NCBI GenBank assembly: GCA_036558265.1
Contig: DATBFY010000333.1
Coordinates: forward strand, 1 to 11,538
DNA: 11,538 nt
Source of the DNA: RYN-433 sp036558265
Lineage (GTDB): Bacteria; Planctomycetota; Phycisphaerae; Tepidisphaerales; Tepidisphaeraceae
Direction of reading: 5' to 3'
The notes below the pieces were generated by a model. The model did no database searches, had not been told where the DNA came from, and saw nothing but the letters and a program-made list of their open reading frames with translations. The position numbers and the translations under genes are program-made. Of this stretch, positions 1 to 5,433 are shown piece by piece. Position 1 is the stretch's first letter. Each line of letters starts with the position of its first letter.

Positions 1-1014
1 ACCGCCGACGGCAAGGTGCAGAAGGGCGACCTCAAGGCCGAGCAGATGGACCCGGGTACGCTCCACATCGTGGAGGAAGGCGAGCCGCACGACCTGAACG
101 TGTTCATCCGCGGGAACGTCGATCGCAAAGGGCCGGTGGTACCGCGGCGGTTCCTGGCGATCCTTTCGCCGGGCACTCCCAAGCCGTTCAAGGACGGAAG
201 CGGTCGGCGGGAACTGGCGATGGCGATCGCCGATCGCAACAACCCGCTGACGGCGCGGGTCATGGTCAACCGCGTGTGGGGGATGTTGTTCGGGCAGCCG
301 ATCGTGCTGACGCCGAGCAACTTTGGGCACTCGGGCCAGCCGCCGACGTATCCGGAGCTTCTGGATGACCTGGCCGTGCGGTTCATGGACAACGGGTGGT
401 CGATCAAGACGCTGGTGCGCGAGATCGTCTCTTCGGCGACGTATCGGCAATCGGCCAACCTGCACGACGACGACGGGCGGATCGATCCGGCCAATGAGCT
501 GCTGGGCCGGATGAATCGCAGGCGCCTGACCATCGAAGAGTGGCGGGATTCGATCCTGTACGTCAGCGGCCTCTTGCAGGAGAGCGACGGGCGGTCGGCC
601 GAGCTGGACGAGCGCGCGAACCTGCGGCGGACGCTTTACGCCCGCGTCAGCCGGTTAAAGCTCAACGACATCCTGATGCAGTTCGACTATCCGGACGCCA
701 ACGTGCATGCGGAGAAACGCTCGATCACGAACACGCCGATGCAGAAGCTGTTCGTGCTGAACAGCCCGTTCATGATCGAGCAGGCCAAAGCGCTGGCGGC
801 GCGGGTGACCTTCGAGTGCCGCCGGGCGGACAGCGACACGGACGAGGCGCGGATCAGGCGGGCGTATGAACTCCTGTTCGCGCGCGGGCCGAGCAACGAG
901 GAGCTGAGGTTGGGGGTCGAGTTCCTTCAGGAGCCGGAGAACGCGCAGTTGTCGCGCTGGTCGCAGTACGCCCAGATCCTTCTGGCATCGAATGAGGCGC
1001 TTTATGTGGACTGA
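1..1014 (+). CDS. DUF1553 domain protein, 3' part (5' end outside window)
   Basis: The frame is open from the first base of the window, so this is the C-terminal part of a longer protein; the GTG at 16 is only an internal codon. Seen: the DUF1553 hallmark NPLTARVMVNRVWG at about residues 81-94 of the fragment, then TPSNFGHSGQPPTYPELLDDLA, WSIKTLVREIVSSATYR and a final segment RIRRAYELLFARGPSNEEL. These match the C-terminal half of the planctomycete proteins that combine PSD1, DUF1549 and DUF1553, often with a cytochrome c-like domain. Known: such proteins are usually exported and encoded next to DUF1501 proteins; their biochemical role is not established. Its stop codon overlaps the start of the DUF1501 gene by 23 bases, so the two are probably cotranscribed and translationally coupled. 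Family assignment is firm, function unknown. Confidence 0.93.
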   Translation, partial: TADGKVQKGDLKAEQMDPGTLHIVEEGEPHDLNVFIRGNVDRKGPVVPRRFLAILSPGTPKPFKDGSGRRELAMAIADRNNPLTARVMVNRVWGMLFGQPIVLTPSNFGHSGQPPTYPELLDDLAVRFMDNGWSIKTLVREIVSSATYRQSANLHDDDGRIDPANELLGRMNRRRLTIEEWRDSILYVSGLLQESDGRSAELDERANLRRTLYARVSRLKLNDILMQFDYPDANVHAEKRSITNTPMQKLFVLNSPFMIEQAKALAARVTFECRRADSDTDEARIRRAYELLFARGPSNEELRLGVEFLQEPENAQLSRWSQYAQILLASNEALYVD

Positions 1015-2449
1015 ACAACAACGCATGCCGCTGTTCCCGAATGCGATGTCGCGCCGGCGGATGCTGCAACGCACGGCCACCGGTTTCGGCACAGTCGCGC
1101 TGTCCCACCTCCTGGCGAATACCGCATTCGGCGCACAAACCGCCCCATATGGCCCGCCGCTCGCGGCGGGTCGCCCGATCCCGCACCTCCCCGCCCGCGC
1201 CAAGCGCATCATCTTCCTCTTCCTCAACGGCGGTCCCAGTCACGTCGATACCTTCGACCCCAAGCCCGCCCTGGCGAAGTACGAGGGCACGCAGCCCTCC
1301 GGCGAACTCTATAAAAAGTCCAAGGGCAACGGCTTCATGCCCTCGCCGCTGAAGTTCAACAAGTGCGGGCGGAGTGGCATGGAGGTCAGCGAAACGCTGC
1401 CGCACATCGCCCGGGTGATCGACGACTGTTGCGTCATCCGCTCGATGCACACCGACGTGCCCAACCACGAGCCCGCGCTCATCCAGATGCACACCGGCAA
1501 CGTGCAGCCGATCCGGCCGTCGCTGGGATCTTGGCTGTTGTACGGACTGGGGACCCAGAACCAGAACCTGCCCGGCTACGTCGTGCTGCGTCCTACGAAC
1601 AAGATTGTCGTCGGCCCCGCGCTGTGGTCGAACAGCTTCCTCCCAGCCCAATACCAGGCCACCAGCGTCATCACCGGCGACATGGCCGTGGACAAGCTGG
1701 TCGCCAACATCCGCAACCCGCGCCTGACAAGGCCGCAGCAGCGCGAGCAGCTTGACCTCCTGGACAAGCTCAACGAGATCCACCTCGATCGCCGCGACCA
1801 TGATGAGCAGCTCGAAGGACAGATCCGCACGATGGAGACGGCCTTCCGCATGCAGGCGCAGGCCATGGAGACGTTCGACATCTCCAAGGAGCCGGCGCAC
1901 ATCCGCGAGATGTACGGTCAGACCCCGTTCGCCCGCTCGTGCCTGCTCGCCAGGCGCCTCGTGGAAGACGGCGTGCGGTTCGTCACCGTCTACTACACCA
2001 GCCAGGACAACCAGCCCTGGGACACGCACACCGACCACAACGCACGGAACAAAAAGCTCTGCGGCGACGCCGACCGACCCGTGGCGGCCCTGATCGCCGA
2101 CTTAAAGAGCCGCGGCATGCTCGACGACACGCTGGTCGTCATGACCGGCGAGTTCGGCCGCACCCCCTACGCCGAAAACAAGGACAAGGCCAAGGCCGGC
2201 CGCGACCACCACCACACGGCCTTCTCGACGCTGCTGGCGGGCGGCGGCGTCCGGGGCGGCCTCGCCTACGGCGCCAGCGACGAGCTGGGCATGGTCGCCG
2301 TGGACAAGCCCGTCCACGTCCACGACCTGCACGCGACGATGCTCTACCTGGCCGGGCTGGATCACGAGAAGCTGACGTACCGGTACGCGGGGCGGGATTT
2401 CCGGCTGACGGATGTTTACGGCAACGTGGCGAAGGGGATTGTGGCGTAG
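992..2449 (+). CDS. DUF1501 family protein with twin-arginine signal
   Basis: A 485-residue DUF1501 protein, a family with the alkaline phosphatase/sulfatase-like fold. Seen: a Tat-type leader at residues 20-47 (SRRRML followed by a hydrophobic stretch ending near AFGA); the family signature FLNGGPSHVDTFDPKP at 77-92; MTGEFGRTP at 384-392; and a His cluster GRDHHHT at 403-409 followed by LLAGGGVRGG. These Asp and His positions are where alkaline-phosphatase-fold enzymes bind metal, but no activity is established for the family. The start at 992 overlaps the upstream gene by 23 bases. ATG codons at 1004, 1025 and 1046 are alternatives, and none has a strong Shine-Dalgarno sequence; all keep the Tat motif. 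The protein is probably exported folded and works with the DUF1553 product encoded just upstream. Confidence 0.94.
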   Translation: MRRFMWTEQQRMPLFPNAMSRRRMLQRTATGFGTVALSHLLANTAFGAQTAPYGPPLAAGRPIPHLPARAKRIIFLFLNGGPSHVDTFDPKPALAKYEGTQPSGELYKKSKGNGFMPSPLKFNKCGRSGMEVSETLPHIARVIDDCCVIRSMHTDVPNHEPALIQMHTGNVQPIRPSLGSWLLYGLGTQNQNLPGYVVLRPTNKIVVGPALWSNSFLPAQYQATSVITGDMAVDKLVANIRNPRLTRPQQREQLDLLDKLNEIHLDRRDHDEQLEGQIRTMETAFRMQAQAMETFDISKEPAHIREMYGQTPFARSCLLARRLVEDGVRFVTVYYTSQDNQPWDTHTDHNARNKKLCGDADRPVAALIADLKSRGMLDDTLVVMTGEFGRTPYAENKDKAKAGRDHHHTAFSTLLAGGGVRGGLAYGASDELGMVAVDKPVHVHDLHATMLYLAGLDHEKLTYRYAGRDFRLTDVYGNVAKGIVA

Positions 2450-2481
2450 GTCAGTTGCTGCGGTTGCGGGGATGTGAGGAA

Positions 2482-2513
2482 GGCCAGGGAGCCAGGCGGC
2501 CAGGGAGCCAGGC
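2482..2513 (+). repeat. Perfect 16-bp tandem duplication
   Basis: The unit GGCCAGGGAGCCAGGC occurs twice back to back (2482-2497 and 2498-2513). It lies between the DUF1501 stop and the start chosen for the small membrane protein. Reading it as coding would give a low-complexity Gly/Arg/Gln-rich N-terminus, which argues for the later start codon at 2540. Confidence 0.85.
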
Positions 2514-2539
2514 AACACGGTGGAAAGGGCGCTTGGCCT

Positions 2540-2734
2540 ATGATCTGGACTCATCGGAATGCCATCGAGTCCGTCGGGGCATTGCTGTTCCTCGCGATTT
2601 ATTTCTTCGCCCACTATCGCGCCCCGGGATATGAGGCGGCAGTCGTCGTCATCTTTTCGCTTCTGTTCGTGGTCTGGTGTTTTTGGAAAGCACGAGTGGT
2701 GGAGAAAGCCGGCAAGCCTTGGTCGGAATGGTGA
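2540..2734 (+). CDS. Small two-helix membrane protein, hypothetical
   Basis: A 64-residue protein of unknown family. Seen: two hydrophobic segments, about residues 12-26 (VGALLFLAIYFFAHY) and 34-51 (AAVVVIFSLLFVVWCFW), joined by a short polar loop (RAPGYE), and a basic C-terminal tail ending KPWSEW. This predicts a helical hairpin in the inner membrane. The ATG at 2540 is chosen because GGAAAGGG lies about ten bases upstream. An in-frame ATG at 2474 would add 22 residues encoded mostly by the tandem repeat. It could share a transcript with the DUF1501 gene 90 bases upstream. Gene status is likely but not certain given its size; the clear membrane pattern is the main support. Confidence 0.6.
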   Translation: MIWTHRNAIESVGALLFLAIYFFAHYRAPGYEAAVVVIFSLLFVVWCFWKARVVEKAGKPWSEW

Positions 2735-2815
2735 CCAACATTCCGGTGCGCGCTGTGATAGAGACAAGGCCACGGGAGGCGTTAAGCTGGGCGATTTTGA
2801 GCGCGATTTTTTCCT

Positions 2816-2846
2816 GGGATGGGGAGTTTTGGGGAGATTTGGGGGG
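2816..2846 (+). other. G-quadruplex-type motif
   Basis: Four G runs (GGG at 2816, GGGG at 2821, GGGG at 2831, GGGGGG at 2841) are separated by loops of 2, 6 and 6 bases. This fits the usual pattern of three or more Gs with loops of one to seven bases. The last units also form a 10-base periodic pattern beginning GGGGAG. Folding in the cell is not shown. Confidence 0.55.
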
Positions 2847-2859
2847 TCGGAATTGAAGG

Positions 2860-2873
2860 CACGCTAAAGCGTG
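2860..2873. repeat. REP-like palindrome
   Basis: CACGCT-AA-AGCGTG is a perfect 6-bp-stem palindrome with a two-base centre, flanked by GG on one side and AACTCC on the other. Its size and position between genes resemble bacterial interspersed palindromic elements. No second copy is in the window, so family membership is inferred. Confidence 0.5.
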
Positions 2874-3280
2874 AACTCCGAGCTGCGAGAATAAATGATT
2901 TTGCGCGAGGGGTGGAAATCGGAAGTGATTTTCGTGAAAGGGGTTGTGACGAATCGGGGGTGGAAAAACCGGCCCCAAAGCGGCCCCTTGGGCGACGGTT
3001 TTCGGCCCCGGGATGTCCCTGGGGTGACCCTGGGTGGCGCTTCTGTCGCCCCTGGCGGGGCTGATGGGTTGGTTGGGTTTAATACCAACGGATTACGCCG
3101 TGGGCTTTATCCTGGCGCCGCTCCGCGGCTGGGGATATTCGGTTGTCAAGGAGCGTGCGTCTACTTAAGGGCGTGGGGTTGCGCGCTGGTGACGCGCGGG
3201 GCGCCATCAAACTTCACAATCGTGGGGTTTTGCTGGGGTTTTGGGGGAAAAGATTTTTTGATTTTCGGGTGGAGGGGGTT

Positions 3281-3296
3281 GCGCTCGAAGCGCTAC
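3281..3296 (-). repeat. REP-like hairpin headed by GTAG
   Basis: On the minus strand the sequence reads GTAGCGCTTCGAGCGC: a GCGCT/AGCGC stem with a TCG loop, whose 5' foot overlaps a GTAG tetranucleotide. The GTAG plus hairpin layout is that of REP sequences and is the same layout as the two REPs flanking the transposase at 6773-7505, although the stem sequence differs. It could instead be a chance hairpin. Confidence 0.5.
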
Positions 3297-3346
3297 GGAT
3301 GCGCCACAAAATGTCGTGATGTTGCACAGGGCGATGGATTGTCGGA

Positions 3347-3850
3347 TCACTTACCGAACGCGTGATCTCGCGTTTCCAATTCGGTGACGGCCGCAGCCAC
3401 TTTCGCCTTGTGGGTTCCCGCCGCAATTGCCGCCAGGAACTCCTCCCAAAATTGTTCGCATGTCTGGGTCCACCTTTGCGCATCATCCAAGATCGGCGAA
3501 CCCTGGAGTTTCGCTAACGCGGCGGCGGCGGCCGCGGCGAGTGCAAAGCCTGCCGGAGAATGGCCAACGGGGAGTTCGACACTGAAGCCTCGATACCGGT
3601 CCTTCAGCCCGAAGCTGAGCAGTGAAAACGACGCGTGCACGCGCGACAAACCCAGCAACCATTCGTCGTCAACACCTCCGATGATGCTGGGCGGGTGCTT
3701 CCCGTTTGGCACACCGGGGCTTGATTCCAGGACGATGTCCTTTGGATCAATGCGTACGCCGAGAAGGCGCTGGACGGCGTTCGCCGTCTCGCTCGCGAAG
3801 TCTTCAAAGCGGATGACTTCGTGGCATTCGATGCGAAGATCCCAGGACAT
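3347..3850 (-). CDS. Hypothetical protein
   Basis: A 167-residue protein that I do not recognise. The ATG at 3850 is chosen because GAGG lies six bases upstream; an in-frame GTG at 3862 would add four residues and overlaps that ribosome site. Seen: an acidic, mixed N-terminal half beginning MSWDLRIECHEVIRFEDF, no signal peptide, an alanine run (AAAAAAA) in the second half encoded by a GCG/GCC repeat, then a helical C-terminus with QFWEEFLAAIAAG and a basic KAKVAAAV segment. It is probably cytosolic. It lies downstream of rpsR on the same strand, but the strong terminator between them suggests separate transcription. The opposite strand also has an open frame here, but this strand gives the more protein-like composition and has the ribosome site. 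Confidence 0.65.
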   Translation of the reverse strand: MSWDLRIECHEVIRFEDFASETANAVQRLLGVRIDPKDIVLESSPGVPNGKHPPSIIGGVDDEWLLGLSRVHASFSLLSFGLKDRYRGFSVELPVGHSPAGFALAAAAAAALAKLQGSPILDDAQRWTQTCEQFWEEFLAAIAAGTHKAKVAAAVTELETRDHAFGK

Positions 3851-3881
3851 GGAAAACCTCACGCAAGCAGCCGTGTGCGCG

Positions 3882-3912
3882 AAAACGCCCGACCCTGCAA
3901 CAGGGTCGGGCG
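3882..3912 (-). terminator. Intrinsic terminator of rpsR
   Basis: A perfect 12-bp stem (CGCCCGACCCTG pairing with CAGGGTCGGGCG) closes a three-base loop and is followed on the minus strand by TTTT. It begins 32 bases after the rpsR stop codon. The U run is short, but the stem is very GC-rich. Confidence 0.85.
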
Positions 3913-3944
3913 TTGGAAATCTGTAGTGATGGCGGGCGCCGGTT

Positions 3945-4226
3945 TTAGAACGACGCGTTCACGTACGGCAGCAACGCCATGAACCGCGCGCGCTTGACCG
4001 CCTGGGCGATCATCCGCTGGTTCATCGCCGTCGCGCCCGTGCGCTTGCGGGTCAGGATCTTGCCGTTGCCGCTCACCAGCTTGCGCAGCGTCTCGGTGTC
4101 CTTGTAATCGACGTAGATCGTCCCCTCGGCCGAGGCCTTGGTGGCCTTGACCTTGGGACGATTGAACGTCTGAAACTTATCCTGCTTCTCGCGGCGCTCT
4201 CTGCCGCCTTGACGGGGACCGGCCAT
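3945..4226 (-). CDS. rpsR: 30S ribosomal protein S18
   Basis: A 93-residue S18, the small-subunit protein that binds with S6 on the 30S platform. Seen: the family core YKDTETLRKLVSGNGKILTR, then RTGATAMNQRMIAQAVKRAR and the usual ending MALLPYV; the basic N-terminus (GPRQGGRERREKQ) is typical. The ATG at 4226 is chosen because GGAG lies nine bases upstream and the encoded length fits S18; extending the frame upstream would only add residues overlapping the promoter. Odd: rpsF, ssb and rplI, often clustered with rpsR, are absent from the flanks; it is a single-gene unit with its own promoter and terminator. Identification is secure. Confidence 0.97.
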   Translation of the reverse strand: MAGPRQGGRERREKQDKFQTFNRPKVKATKASAEGTIYVDYKDTETLRKLVSGNGKILTRKRTGATAMNQRMIAQAVKRARFMALLPYVNASF

Positions 4227-4285
4227 TGTCAATTGCTCCGAATTAGTCGAAAGAAGAACCCCTGGCGTCTGATCCGGGGGGAAGG

Positions 4286-4313
4286 ATTGTAGCAAGGGAC
4301 AGGCGGTTGGCAA
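4286..4313 (-). promoter_or_regulatory. Sigma70-type promoter of rpsR
   Basis: On the minus strand TTGCCA (4313-4308) and TACAAT (4291-4286) are separated by 16 bases; each hexamer matches the consensus at five of six positions. It lies between the cyclase stop and rpsR, giving a leader of about 50 bases with GGAG at 4239-4236 as the ribosome site. Confidence 0.75.
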
Positions 4314-4331
4314 GACGCGGGAGAGGATGGG

Positions 4332-5330
4332 TCACGCCGCGCGCGTCGGCGTGGCATCAGGTTTTCGATTCTTGCGGGCGAACTTCGTGGCGTAGAGGTC
4401 CTTGTCGGCACTTTCCAGCAGGATGACAGCGCTGGGCTTGACGGTCAGGTCCCCCAACGTACACAAGCCCGTGGAGAGCCGAGGTTTACGTGCGAGTTCG
4501 AGGGGCTTGACCAGCGCATCCACCAGGCTGCTGAGGCGGCCAGCAAGCCCCTGCCCTTCCGCGCGCGTCGAGCGGGGCAGCACGATCACGAACTCGTCGC
4601 CACCGGTGCGGAACGCCAGGTCCTCGTGGCGGATGGTGGAACGCACCAACTGGCCGATCGCCTTGAGCAGCGAATCCCCCGCGGCGTGGCCGAGCGTGTC
4701 GTTAAGCAGCTTGAAGTCGTCCACGTCGAACGCGACCACGCACAGCGAGGCCTTGTCCGCGACGCATCGCTGGACGATGGGCTCGAGCGACTGGTCGAGC
4801 ATCCGCCGGTTGTACAGGCCGGTGAGGCCGTCGCGGGTGGCCTGGGCCTGGAAGCGGGCGACCATGCGCTCCAGCGCATCCGTCCGCTGCGCCACGCGGT
4901 GGCGGATCTCCAGGTTGAGCTTGGTGACCTCGATCCGCTGGCGGCGCATCTCGCGGAACAGATCCTGGAGCACGGGAACGAGCGGGCTGAGTCCGCCCAG
5001 GGGCTGGTCCAGCTCATGGCTGGTCAACTCCCCGGCCAACGCCGCTTCGAGAAGCCCGCGCAGACGATGCACCGGCCGGCGCCACTCGTGGACGAAGTGG
5101 AACAGGGCGCCACCAACAACCAGGCACGCGGTCAGGACCAATAACGCGGTGACCGACAGCGGCAATGTAAAGGTATAAACCGTCCGGGCGAGAAACGCCG
5201 CGGCAAGGTACTCCACCAGGCCGAAGATCGCCACCGCGACGCAGGCAGCTACGGCCAGCTTTGTGCGCCAGCCGCGCGGACGTGAGGTCTGAAGCGGCGG
5301 CGTCTCGGGCAGCGGCGCGGAATCTTCCAT
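4332..5330 (-). CDS. Membrane-anchored diguanylate cyclase (GGDEF)
   Basis: A 332-residue enzyme predicted to make cyclic di-GMP from two GTP. Seen, numbered from the chosen start: two transmembrane helices (about 25-48 and 55-80) joined by a very short external loop; a HAMP-like or linker region; a charged helical segment likely to form a coiled coil (about 120-164); and a GGDEF domain starting at RDGLTGLYNRR (166-176). The catalytic motif GGDEF at 243-247 is perfect, with FDVDDFKLLND upstream for metal and base binding. An RxxD (RHED) ends five residues before GGDEF, the exact spacing of the inhibitory I-site, so product inhibition is likely. The ATG at 5330 is preferred because GGGGAGAGAG lies just upstream; longer frames reach 5354 or 5456 but the latter runs into dinG. 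No EAL domain. It is transcribed divergently from the helicase gene. Confidence 0.93.
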   Translation of the reverse strand: MEDSAPLPETPPLQTSRPRGWRTKLAVAACVAVAIFGLVEYLAAAFLARTVYTFTLPLSVTALLVLTACLVVGGALFHFVHEWRRPVHRLRGLLEAALAGELTSHELDQPLGGLSPLVPVLQDLFREMRRQRIEVTKLNLEIRHRVAQRTDALERMVARFQAQATRDGLTGLYNRRMLDQSLEPIVQRCVADKASLCVVAFDVDDFKLLNDTLGHAAGDSLLKAIGQLVRSTIRHEDLAFRTGGDEFVIVLPRSTRAEGQGLAGRLSSLVDALVKPLELARKPRLSTGLCTLGDLTVKPSAVILLESADKDLYATKFARKNRKPDATPTRAA

Positions 5331-5433
5331 GGACGGTCTCTCTCCCCATTGCATCGACCTGATCGGACGCCGACTGAACAATCCTTCAAGCTGTACCTGA
5401 TTCCCTCCGCCGGGTACCCTTACAGACTCCGAA

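Larger units (their letters stand above)
2735..3346. other. Intergenic region of about 610 bp without a convincing gene
   Basis: Short open frames exist on both strands but none has a plausible ribosome site together with protein-like composition. The stretch is G-rich on the plus strand. It contains a G-quadruplex-type run (2816-2846), a palindrome (2860-2873), three copies of CGGCCCC between about 2979 and 3008, an inverted pair GGCG/CGCC around 3036-3050, and a GTAG-headed hairpin (3281-3296, minus). It looks like an accumulation of repeat-type modules between a plus-strand and a minus-strand gene that converge here. Confidence 0.6.

Noticed and set aside
854..2038. 394-codon minus-strand frame opposite the DUF1553/DUF1501 genes
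   Set aside because: It overlaps two firmly identified genes and has composition typical of an antisense shadow.
2791..2812. Possible terminator at the repeated GCGATTTT with a T run
   Set aside because: The two GCGATTTT copies are direct, not inverted, so no stem forms before the T run.
3384..3926. 180-codon plus-strand frame opposite the hypothetical gene at 3347-3850
   Set aside because: Ser/Arg-rich composition, and it runs into the rpsR terminator; the minus strand has a good ribosome site and a more natural composition.
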